DNA of 48,812 nucleotides, taken from Caulobacteraceae bacterium. Its GTDB lineage: Bacteria > Pseudomonadota > Alphaproteobacteria > Caulobacterales > Caulobacteraceae. The translations under genes and the position numbers were made by a program. The notes under the pieces are model-generated. The model saw nothing but the letters and a program-made list of their open reading frames with translations, was not told the DNA's origin and searched no databases. Each line of letters begins with the position of its first letter. Within the stretch, counting starts at the first letter, position 1. The DNA lies in the NCBI GenBank assembly GCA_947478785.1, contig CANJXI010000023.1:1-48812 (forward strand). The letters are read 5' to 3'. This document shows positions 35,829 through 42,866 of this stretch, piece by piece.

Positions 35829-36632
35829 ATGACTGCGTCGGACCGCGTTCTGGCCACCGTCGAGGATGGCGTCGGCTGGATCGTCTTCAACAAGCCGGAG
35901 CGGCGCAACGCGATCTCGCAGGACATGTGGCTGCTGCTGGCCGAGGCCCTCGAGCGGTTCGGCCAGGACGGCGCGGTCCGCGTCATCGTCATGCGCGGGG
36001 CGGGCGAGCAGGCCTTCGTATCGGGCGGCGACATCTCGAAATTCGAGGACAATGTCGCGGGCGCCGCGGCCACGGCCGACACCCGCGAGGCGTTCCGGGA
36101 GGCCGGCGCGCGCGGTCAGGCCGCCCTGGCCGGCGTCGAGAAGCCGCTGATCGCGCTCATTCATGGCTACTGCCTGGGGGGCGGCCTGATGGTCGCCATG
36201 CACGCCGACATCCGGATGGCCGCGGAGGACGCGAAATTCTCGGTGCCCGCCGCGCGCCTCGGCGCCGCCTATCCCTATGGCCATGTGCGCCGCCTCGTCG
36301 AACTCATCGGCCCGGCCTTCGCCGCCGAGATGCTGATGAGCGCCCGGATGTTCGACGCCGCCGAGGCCAAGGCCATGGGGCTCGTGAACCAGCTCGTCCC
36401 GAAGGGCGAGCTCGACGCGGCGGTCCGGGCGATGGCCCTGTCGATCGCCGAGAAAGCCCCGCTGAGCCTTCGCGCCAGCAAGGCCACGATCCGCGCGATC
36501 CTCGACGACCCCTCAGCGACCGGCGATGCGGGCGTCGAGGCGCTGTCGAAGGCCTGCGCGGAGAGCGCCGACTTCCTGGAGGGCGCACGCGCCTTCATGG
36601 AAAAGCGCCCGGCGCGTTTCATCGGCCGCTGA
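35829..36632 (+). CDS. Enoyl-CoA hydratase/isomerase (crotonase) family protein lacking both hydratase glutamates
   Basis: Crotonase-fold protein of 267 aa. The CoA and oxyanion-hole regions are typical: AFVSGGDISKF and IALIHGYCLGGGLMVAMHADIRM. At the positions of the two catalytic Glu of classic hydratase (GGGCE and QPE), this protein has M121 and A141 (KFSVPAARLG). It is therefore unlikely to be a standard enoyl-CoA hydratase; isomerase, hydrolase or decarboxylase chemistry is possible. ATG 35829 has AGGGG. It follows the CoA-transferase. Confidence 0.88.
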   Translation: MTASDRVLATVEDGVGWIVFNKPERRNAISQDMWLLLAEALERFGQDGAVRVIVMRGAGEQAFVSGGDISKFEDNVAGAAATADTREAFREAGARGQAALAGVEKPLIALIHGYCLGGGLMVAMHADIRMAAEDAKFSVPAARLGAAYPYGHVRRLVELIGPAFAAEMLMSARMFDAAEAKAMGLVNQLVPKGELDAAVRAMALSIAEKAPLSLRASKATIRAILDDPSATGDAGVEALSKACAESADFLEGARAFMEKRPARFIGR

Positions 36633-36649
36633 GGCTCGGCGCGAAATTG

Positions 36650-36710
36650 TCCTCCCCCCGCTGGGGGACGTGGCGTTTCGAACACCGTGAGAAACGACGG
36701 AGGGGGCCCT
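36650..36710. repeat. Palindromic intergenic repeat, family A, degenerate copy 6
   Basis: CCTCCCCCCGCTGGGGGACG followed by GAAACGACGGAGGGGGCCC. It retains the left hairpin and the GACGGAGGGGG arm but lacks the right half. Located after the crotonase gene. Confidence 0.65.
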
Positions 36711-36790
36711 TCAGGCGCCCGCCGCAAACGCGTGCGACAGATGCGCGCCGGCGCCTTCCCTTGTGGCGCTTGCGGGCCCATATACCCGCC

Positions 36791-37186
36791 ATGTCCGAGA
36801 TCGCGCATCCGCTTCTCCCCTCCATGTCGCGGGGCCTGAAGGGCCGCTGTCCGAAGTGCGGCCAGGGCAAGCTGTTCTGGAAATATCTGAAGGTGAACGG
36901 CCACTGCGAGGCCTGCGACCTGGACCTCGCCCGCTATCCCGCCGACGATGGCCCGGCCTACCTGACCATCCTGCTGGTCGGCCACCTGGTGGTGGCGCCG
37001 CTGCTGTTCTTCCCCATCGTCTGGGAGAGCTCGCCCGTCTACACCCTGCCCCTGATCCTCATACCCCTGGCGGCGATCACCCTGGCGCTCCTGCCCCGCG
37101 TCAAGGGCGCCTGGATCGGGATGATGTACGCCCTGGCCGTCAAGGACACCGACGCCCACCTGCACACCGCCGACGCCGTCGAATAG
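36791..37186 (+). CDS. DUF983 family membrane protein
   Basis: Protein of 131 aa. The N-terminal zinc-ribbon-like part has CPKCG and CEAC (GRCPKCGQGKLFWKYLKV, HCEACDLDLARYPADDGPAYL). Two hydrophobic helices follow (about residues 57-80 and 85-103). The function of the family is unknown; in several alphaproteobacteria it sits near cytochrome oxidase genes. The start is ATG 36791. Confidence 0.9.
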   Translation: MSEIAHPLLPSMSRGLKGRCPKCGQGKLFWKYLKVNGHCEACDLDLARYPADDGPAYLTILLVGHLVVAPLLFFPIVWESSPVYTLPLILIPLAAITLALLPRVKGAWIGMMYALAVKDTDAHLHTADAVE

Positions 37187-37255
37187 TCCGAACCCGGAAC
37201 CTCCACCGTAGCCGACCGTTGGTGCGCGGAAGTCGGTCACGACAAGGAGACGCCC

Positions 37256-37414
37256 GTGGGCATCGGTACAATTCTGATCATCGTCCTCATCCTGCTGCTG
37301 ATCGGCGCCCTGCCGACCTGGGGCCACTCGCGCTCCTGGGGCTACTTCCCCAGCGGCGGGCTCGGCCTGATCCTGGTGATCATCATCATCCTCGTGCTGT
37401 TGGGCCGCATATAG
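37256..37414 (+). CDS. DUF3309 small hydrophobic membrane protein
   Basis: Protein of 52 aa starting at GTG 37256 with AAGGAG 6 nt upstream. The sequence is almost entirely two hydrophobic stretches around a short aromatic loop: TILIIVLILLLIGALPTW, then HSRSWGYFPSGGLG, then LILVIIIILVLLGRI. The PTW...WGY.PSGGLG core is the DUF3309 signature as I remember it. Function unknown; these tiny proteins are widespread in alphaproteobacteria. It sits alone between DUF983 and the MHS transporter. Confidence 0.85.
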   Translation: MGIGTILIIVLILLLIGALPTWGHSRSWGYFPSGGLGLILVIIIILVLLGRI

Positions 37415-37472
37415 GCGCGGCCTTCCTCTGAAAATCGCCTAGCATCCCCCGACGGAACAGGCGGGGGATGCG

Positions 37473-38963
37473 ATGGCGCTGGGTGAGGCCATAGCGGCGG
37501 GGGCGAGGCCGGGGCTGACGCCGCTGCGCAGGGTCCGGGCGATCCTGGGCGGCTCGGCCGGCAACCTGGTCGAGTGGTACGACTGGTTCGCCTACTCGGC
37601 CTTCACCCTCTATTTCGCCGACCACTTCTTCCCCAAGGGCGACCGCACCGCCCAGTTGCTGCAGGCCGCGGCGATCTTCGCGGTGGGCTTCCTGGCGCGG
37701 CCCATCGGCGCCTGGGCGATGGGGGTCTACGCCGACCGGATCGGCCGGCGCGCGGCGCTCGCCTTGGCCGTGGCGCTGATGAGCCTGGGCTCCTTCGCCA
37801 TCGCCTTCATCCCCAGCTACGCGACCATCGGCGTCTGGGCGCCGATCTCGCTGATGGCAGCCCGCGTCCTGCAGGGCCTGTCGGTGGGAGGCGAATATGG
37901 CGCGAGCGCCACCTACATGTCCGAGATGGCCGGCAAGTCCCGCCGCGGCTTCTGGTCGAGCTTCCAGTACGTCACCCTGATCATGGGCCAACTGGCCGCC
38001 ACCCTGGTGCTCCTGGTGCTGCAGCACACGCTCACCAAGGGCCAGCTTCAGGACTGGGGCTGGCGCATCCCCTTCGCCATCGGCGGCGTGCTGGCCGTGG
38101 TGGTCTTCTGGATCCAGACCAGCCTTGAAGAGAGCGCCTCGTTCCACAACGTGGCGCCCGCGGACCGCGCCCGCGTGACGCCGGCCCACATGCGCTGGGT
38201 GCTGGCCCTGCTGGCCCTGGCGCTCGCGGTCTGCGCCGCGCTCTTCGCCAGCGGAAACCCCAACGCCATGAGCCTGTCGGTGGCCGTCCTGGTCCTCTGG
38301 CAGCTCAGCTTCGCCGCGCCGCTCCTGGCTAGGCATCCCCGCGAGGTGCCGATCGTGCTCGGCCTGACGGCGGCCGGCTCGCTCTCGTTCTACGCCTACA
38401 CCACCTACATGCCGAAGTTCCTGGTCAACACCGCGGGCTTCAGCAAGGACACAGCGACCCTGGTCTCGGCCGGATCGCTGCTGGTCTACATGGGCGTCAA
38501 CCCGCTGATGGGCCACCTGTCGGACCGCTATGGGCGAAAGACGACGCTGACCTTCGCCTTCCTGCTGGGAACGCTGCTGACCTATCCCATCCTGCGGACG
38601 CTCTCGCACACGTCTTCGGCCTGGGCCGCGTTCGGCCTGGCGAGCGCGCTCTGCCTGATCCACTCGGGCTATTCGTCGGTGAGCGCGGTGGTGAAGGCCG
38701 AGCTGTTCCCCGCCGCCGTCCGCGGCCTCGGCGTGGCGCTCCCCTACGCCATCGCCAACACCATCTTCGGCGGCACGGCGGAATATGTCGCGCTCTGGCT
38801 CAAGAAGCAGGACACCGCCAGCCCGCTCTATCGGCAGGTCTTCGGGACCGGTTCGCTGGAGGGTGTCTTCTATCTCTATGTCTCGGCGATGATGGCCGTG
38901 GCCCTGACCATCGCGCTGCGCCTTCGCGACACCAATGCGACGAGCCAGATCGCCGAGGACTAG
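37473..38963 (+). CDS. MFS transporter, metabolite:H+ symporter (MHS) family
   Basis: Inner-membrane symporter of 496 aa, 12 helices, resembling KgtP/ShiA-type carriers of dicarboxylates and related acids. Family motifs: GNLVEWYDWFAYSAFTLYF at the N-terminus, ARPIGAWAMGVYADRIGRR (loop 2-3), QGLSVGGEYGASATYMSEM and GHLSDRYGRKTTL in the second half. The start is ATG 37473. The substrate is unknown. Its stop shares the tetranucleotide CTAG with the stop of the convergent yjbR-like gene. Confidence 0.92.
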   Translation: MALGEAIAAGARPGLTPLRRVRAILGGSAGNLVEWYDWFAYSAFTLYFADHFFPKGDRTAQLLQAAAIFAVGFLARPIGAWAMGVYADRIGRRAALALAVALMSLGSFAIAFIPSYATIGVWAPISLMAARVLQGLSVGGEYGASATYMSEMAGKSRRGFWSSFQYVTLIMGQLAATLVLLVLQHTLTKGQLQDWGWRIPFAIGGVLAVVVFWIQTSLEESASFHNVAPADRARVTPAHMRWVLALLALALAVCAALFASGNPNAMSLSVAVLVLWQLSFAAPLLARHPREVPIVLGLTAAGSLSFYAYTTYMPKFLVNTAGFSKDTATLVSAGSLLVYMGVNPLMGHLSDRYGRKTTLTFAFLLGTLLTYPILRTLSHTSSAWAAFGLASALCLIHSGYSSVSAVVKAELFPAAVRGLGVALPYAIANTIFGGTAEYVALWLKKQDTASPLYRQVFGTGSLEGVFYLYVSAMMAVALTIALRLRDTNATSQIAED

Positions 38964-39298
38964 CCGAGACCCAGCTCACGCCGAACGGCCCGGCCGAGGC
39001 TTTCGGCCGCGAGCGTGTGGGACGCGGCCAGCCATTCCGTGACCTCCCAGGCGGCGCAATCGGCCAGGGGCAGGTTCACCCAGCGGCCTCGGGCGAAGCC
39101 CGGCGCGGGCCGTCCCGGGCCATCCTCGGTGAGGACGGCATAGGCGATTTCGGAGGCCTTGAACGACAGGCCCTCGCCGTCGCCGCAACTGGCGAAGACC
39201 TTCCCGCCCACCTTGTAGACATCGAGGCGATCCCAGAGCACGATCCTTGTGGCGGCCGGCAGGGCCATGGCCGCCTGAGCCACTTCCTCACGCGTCAC
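38960..39298 (-). CDS. MmcQ/YjbR family protein (second copy)
   Basis: Protein of 112 aa. It starts with VTREEVAQAAMALPAATRIVLWDRLDVYKVGGKVFAS and ends with the WVNLPLADCAAWEVTEWL...SLGRAVRREL part expected for the YjbR fold. GTG 39298 is the likely start, with GGAGG 6 nt upstream; the longer frame runs through the tRNA gene region and is rejected. Diverged from the copy at 18165. It overlaps the convergent MHS transporter by 4 bp. Confidence 0.82.
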   Translation of the reverse strand: MTREEVAQAAMALPAATRIVLWDRLDVYKVGGKVFASCGDGEGLSFKASEIAYAVLTEDGPGRPAPGFARGRWVNLPLADCAAWEVTEWLAASHTLAAESLGRAVRRELGLG

Positions 39299-39385
39299 AT
39301 GCGCCTCCACCCCAGCTTGATGGCCGACGATAGCAGAGGCGCGGGCCTGGTCCCCGCGCGCCGCGCGATCCGGCCCAGGCGCCGC

Positions 39386-39412
39386 TTGCCCCGCTAGGCG
39401 TCTCAGTATATT
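39386..39412 (+). promoter_or_regulatory. Possible promoter of the tRNA-Ser gene
   Basis: TTGCCC (39386-39391) and TATATT (39407-39412) with a 15-bp spacer, about 44 bp before the tRNA. The spacer is short for a sigma-70-type promoter, so the call is tentative. Confidence 0.35.
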
Positions 39413-39455
39413 GCGCGCCTTCCCGCTGGTGGCCTTAGCCGCTTCCCGGCGTCGA

Positions 39456-39545
39456 GGTGCGGTGGCCGAGTGGTTGAAGGCGCACGCTTGGAAAGCGTGT
39501 TTAGGGGAAACTCTAACGTGGGTTCGAATCCCACTCGCACCGCCA
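39456..39545 (+). tRNA. tRNA-Ser (GGA anticodon)
   Basis: A 90-nt type II tRNA including an encoded CCA end. The acceptor strand GGTGCGG pairs with TCGCACC (one G-T pair); the D arm is GCCGAGTGGTTGAAGGC. The anticodon stem CACGC/GCGTG encloses loop TTGGAAA (anticodon GGA). A long variable arm TTAGGGGAAACTCTAA follows, then T arm GTGGGTTCGAATCCCAC, discriminator G and CCA. Serine tRNA genes are frequent integration sites, and here the DNA to the right changes in character. Confidence 0.97.
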
Positions 39546-40036
39546 ACGCCCCTCGCCACAAATCTCTCTGCGCCTTGGGCGAGGCCGGAAAAATCCCGTG
39601 ATATTACAGGGTTTCCCCAAACGGGCTCCGCACTGCGCGTGCCGGGAAATGGCCGGATTTCTCTCTGAATGGCCGGATACTCTCCAGACCTCCGCACCGT
39701 GGCGATTTGGTGCGGCGACGAAAACTTCAGTAATTTCAGTATTCTTTGAGACGGTCGCCGGGGCAGGTTTGCGAAAGCCATGCGACTCGAGACAAACCTA
39801 GAACGAACTGCAGGCGAGCCCTCAACCACCCATAGGATGATTTCAGACACTTGGGTCCGGCAGTGGGCTGACGCCCTATCGGTCTAACCTCCGCTTGTTG
39901 GCCCGAACCCAACGCGAAGAAACGACCCACAGCGGTCATTCAACTACAGAACTTGCCCTGATCTTGATGGCCGGGATCTGCGCGGATCTTATAACGCATT
40001 CCCGCCGTCAGGCGCGGGCGGTATAGCCGCAGGGCA
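39546..40036. other. Gene-free 491 bp between tRNA-Ser and the metal-efflux operon
   Basis: I see no convincing gene. It is visibly more AT-rich than the core. It contains an imperfect palindrome around CCCGTGATATTACAGGG (39595-39611) and a direct repeat of ATGGCCGGAT about 20 bp apart (39650-39680). A weak TTGATG/TATAAC pair (39964, 39990; spacer about 20) lies before the efflux operon. It could hold the left end of an integrated element. Confidence 0.55.
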
Positions 40037-40405
40037 ATGCATCGTGTCCGCAATCTCCTACAACGACTGGCGAGCGCTCTTGCGGCGCTGGCCCTCGCCG
40101 TGCTGATGGCTGGACCGTCACTGGAGACGCTGGTCTGCCATGACGAGATATCGGCGGCCGCTACCGCAGCGGGTTCGGCGATGGAACAGGCCATAAGCCT
40201 CGATGGTGGTGCGAAGCCGCATCCGGAGTCATCGCCGCACCAATCTTGTGTCCACGGCCACTGCCACCACAGTGTCCAGTCGCCGCCGGTCACCGTTGCG
40301 GAGTTGTCCGTGATGCAGAGCCGTTCTGCCCGGCACGCATGGCCCACGGTGATCCGACTGGCGACACTCGCGCCGTCCGGCCTGGAACGACCTCCCCGCG
40401 CCTGA
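40037..40405 (+). CDS. Small exported His/Cys-rich protein heading the metal-efflux operon
   Basis: Protein of 122 aa. An N-terminal hydrophobic segment (about residues 8-30) looks like a signal or anchor. Then come CHDEIS and a metal-binding-looking cluster HQSCVHGHCHHS near residue 71. I do not recognise a named family. AGGG precedes ATG 40037. It lies 48 bp before the TolC-like gene on the same strand, so a periplasmic metal-binding or metal-sensing accessory role for the CzcCBA pump is a reasonable inference. Confidence 0.75.
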   Translation: MHRVRNLLQRLASALAALALAVLMAGPSLETLVCHDEISAAATAAGSAMEQAISLDGGAKPHPESSPHQSCVHGHCHHSVQSPPVTVAELSVMQSRSARHAWPTVIRLATLAPSGLERPPRA

Positions 40406-40453
40406 CGCACGCGCGCCTTCTGGCGCTTCGTCCGTCACATCGCGAGGCATTAA

Positions 40454-41713
40454 ATGACTTCCCCCATCCACTGGAGGCCGCCACTGGCGGTGCTCCTGAG
40501 CGCCTTCGCATCAGGGCTGCCCCTCACCGTGGCTCTGGCCGATCCCGCGCCGACCTATCGTACCCTGCTGGAGCAGGCTCAGGTGAACGCGCCTCGCCTC
40601 GCCGAGTCCCGGTCCGACATCGCGCGGTCCGAAGGGCTGGCCCGGCAGGCCGCGACGCGCCTCAATCCCACGCTCGGGGTCGACATCGAGAACTTCTCCG
40701 GCAGCGGGCCTTTTCGCGGGACCGGCCTTACCGAGACCACTGCCCGGGTCGAGCAGACCGTGGAGTTCGGCGGCAAGCGGCTGGCAAGAGCCGCGGCCGG
40801 ACGGGCCGAGGTGGACGCCGCCCGGGCCCGATCGACCCAGGTGCAGGCGGACTTTGCGTTCGACCTGGCCGACGCCTACGCCCAGGCCGAGGCGGCCGAA
40901 CGGCGTGTGGTTCTCGCTGAGGAGGCGGTCGCCCTGGCGGTTGAGGACGCTCGGGTCGCTAACGCCCTGGTCAGGGCCGGCAAGGAGGCCGACCTGCGCG
41001 CGGTGCAGGCGCGGGCCGCCGTACAGGCTGCGCGGGCGGCGCGCGATGAGGCGCAGGCGGCCAGCGCCGCCGCCTTCGGCAGGCTCACCGCCCTTGCAGG
41101 CTCAGCGCGACCTCTCACCCACATCGTCGACAGTCTGCTGGATCACGCCGACCGGTCCGAAGCCATCCCTCAGCCGGACCCCACGACGGCGCCCAGCTAT
41201 CTGGCGGCGCAGGCAGCGCGGGAGGCGGCCGCTCAGAGGGTCCAGGTTGAGCGAACGAGGGGCGCGCCCGATGTCGCCGTGTCCCTGGGCGTCCGGCGAT
41301 TCAACAGCGACAAGGCCACTGCGATGGTGGGCGGTTTCTCGATGCCGTTCCCGGTCTTCGACCGCAACCGCGGGGCCATCTCGGCCGCCCAGGCCGAGCT
41401 GGCGGGGGCGGAGGCCCGTCTCAACGCCGCGCGGCTGGACGCGGAGGCTGACAGCCGTTCGGCTACCGCCCGCGCCGTGGCGGCCCACAGCCGGATCGCC
41501 GCCGCCCGCGAGAGCGAGATGGCGGCCGACGAGGCCTACCGTCTCACCCGCATCGGCTACCAGGGCGGCAAGCTCTCCCTGACCGAACTCAACGCCGCAC
41601 GGCGCGCCCTCACCGAGGCGCGCGCGCAGACCCTCAACGCCCGTCTCGAGCGCCTGGGCGCCGAGGCGATGCTGGCGCGCCTGCAAGGCGTCGCCCCGTT
41701 TGGAGACCAATGA
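40454..41713 (+). CDS. czcC: TolC-family outer-membrane channel of a heavy-metal efflux pump (CzcC-like)
   Basis: Protein of 419 aa with a signal sequence (residues 1-29), then the long Ala/Glu/Arg-rich helices of the TolC/OEP family, including two repeats (about 35-230 and 250-415). Segments such as RLNPTLGVDIENFSG, TRVEQTVEFGGKR-like sequence and RIGYQGGKLSLTELNAARRAL are typical of CzcC/CusC. ATG 40454 has GAGG. Its stop overlaps the next ATG (ATGA). It forms the exit duct with the adaptor and RND pump. Confidence 0.9.
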   Translation: MTSPIHWRPPLAVLLSAFASGLPLTVALADPAPTYRTLLEQAQVNAPRLAESRSDIARSEGLARQAATRLNPTLGVDIENFSGSGPFRGTGLTETTARVEQTVEFGGKRLARAAAGRAEVDAARARSTQVQADFAFDLADAYAQAEAAERRVVLAEEAVALAVEDARVANALVRAGKEADLRAVQARAAVQAARAARDEAQAASAAAFGRLTALAGSARPLTHIVDSLLDHADRSEAIPQPDPTTAPSYLAAQAAREAAAQRVQVERTRGAPDVAVSLGVRRFNSDKATAMVGGFSMPFPVFDRNRGAISAAQAELAGAEARLNAARLDAEADSRSATARAVAAHSRIAAARESEMAADEAYRLTRIGYQGGKLSLTELNAARRALTEARAQTLNARLERLGAEAMLARLQGVAPFGDQ

Positions 41714-42864
41714 TGACGCAGGATCGCGCCCGACTGATGGGGGGGATCGCCGCCGCCGTGCTGCTGGCCGGCTCTGGGGGCTTCGGGATCGCAAGGCTCA
41801 CCGACCGGCCGGCGCCCTCCGAAGCTGCCGAGCACCATGACGAGGCGTCCGACGGCGTCGTCGTGCTGACGCCGCAGGCGCTGGCCGCCGCCGGCATCCT
41901 CGTCCAGCCGGTCAGCAGCGGCGGGATGTCCGGCGAAATCCTCGCGCAGGCCACGGTCACGGGCTCGCCAGGAGGCCAGGCGGTCCTGACCGCACGGGCT
42001 GCCGGAGCCGTCACCCGCATCTACAAGCGTCTCGGCGACCCTGTGCGGGTGGGCGAGACGCTGGCCGTCGTGGAAAGTCGCGAGGCCGCCCAGATCGCGG
42101 CTGACCGGTCGGTCGCCAGCGCGAAGGCCACGCTGGCCCAGCGCACCCTGGCGCGGGAGAAGTCGCTCTACGAGCAGCGCGTTTCGCCGCGCGTCGACTA
42201 TGAGCAGGCTCAGGCCGAGGCCCAGGCCGCCAGCGCCGAGGCCCGGCGCGCCGAAACCGCCGCTGGCGCGGCCCAGGTGACAGCCGACGGGCACGGCGTG
42301 CTGGTCTCCAGTCCGATCTCTGGCCGGGTCACCGCCGCAACGGCCACCCTGGGCGCATTCGTACAGCCGGAGACCGAGCTCTTCCGCATCGCCGACCCGC
42401 AGCTTCTGCAGGTCGAGGCCGCCATAAGCGGCGCCGACGCCCCGCGCGTCGCCCCCGGCGACCGGGCGGTCGTGGAACTGCCCGACGGGCGAACCATCGA
42501 GGGGCGCGTCCGCTCGATCACGCCGTCCCTGAACACCGAGACCCGGACCGCAACCGCTGTCCTCGACGTCCCGCCGTTAGGACTGCAGCCGGGGCAGTCG
42601 GTGCGGGCCCGGATCGTCCCGCGCGTTACCGGCAGCTCGACGACCATCGTCGTGCCGGAAGAGGCTGTGCAGAGCGTTGAGGGCCGGGACGTCGTCTTCG
42701 TCCGCACGGCGACCGGCTTCAAATCCGTGCCGGTGACGGTTGGCCAGCGCAGCGCCGGCCGGGCCGAGATCGTCGCCGGACTGGCCGCGGGTCAGTCCAT
42801 CGCCGCCCGCAACGCCTTCCTGCTCAAGGCCGAGCTGGGCAAGGGCGAAGGTGGGGAGCACTAG
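41710..42864 (+). CDS. czcB: RND efflux periplasmic adaptor subunit (CzcB-like)
   Basis: Membrane-fusion protein of 384 aa. It has an N-terminal membrane anchor (about 10-30), an EHHDEAS acidic/His patch, and barrel-sandwich segments VLTARAAGAVTRIYKRLGDPVRVGE and GVLVSSPISGRVTAA flanking a coiled coil (AQRTLAREKSLYEQRVSPRVDYEQAQAEA). The C-terminal membrane-proximal domain follows. It bridges the CzcA pump and the CzcC channel. ATG 41710 overlaps the czcC stop; a second ATG directly follows. Confidence 0.92.
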   Translation: MMTQDRARLMGGIAAAVLLAGSGGFGIARLTDRPAPSEAAEHHDEASDGVVVLTPQALAAAGILVQPVSSGGMSGEILAQATVTGSPGGQAVLTARAAGAVTRIYKRLGDPVRVGETLAVVESREAAQIAADRSVASAKATLAQRTLAREKSLYEQRVSPRVDYEQAQAEAQAASAEARRAETAAGAAQVTADGHGVLVSSPISGRVTAATATLGAFVQPETELFRIADPQLLQVEAAISGADAPRVAPGDRAVVELPDGRTIEGRVRSITPSLNTETRTATAVLDVPPLGLQPGQSVRARIVPRVTGSSTTIVVPEEAVQSVEGRDVVFVRTATGFKSVPVTVGQRSAGRAEIVAGLAAGQSIAARNAFLLKAELGKGEGGEH

Positions 42865-42866
42865 CC

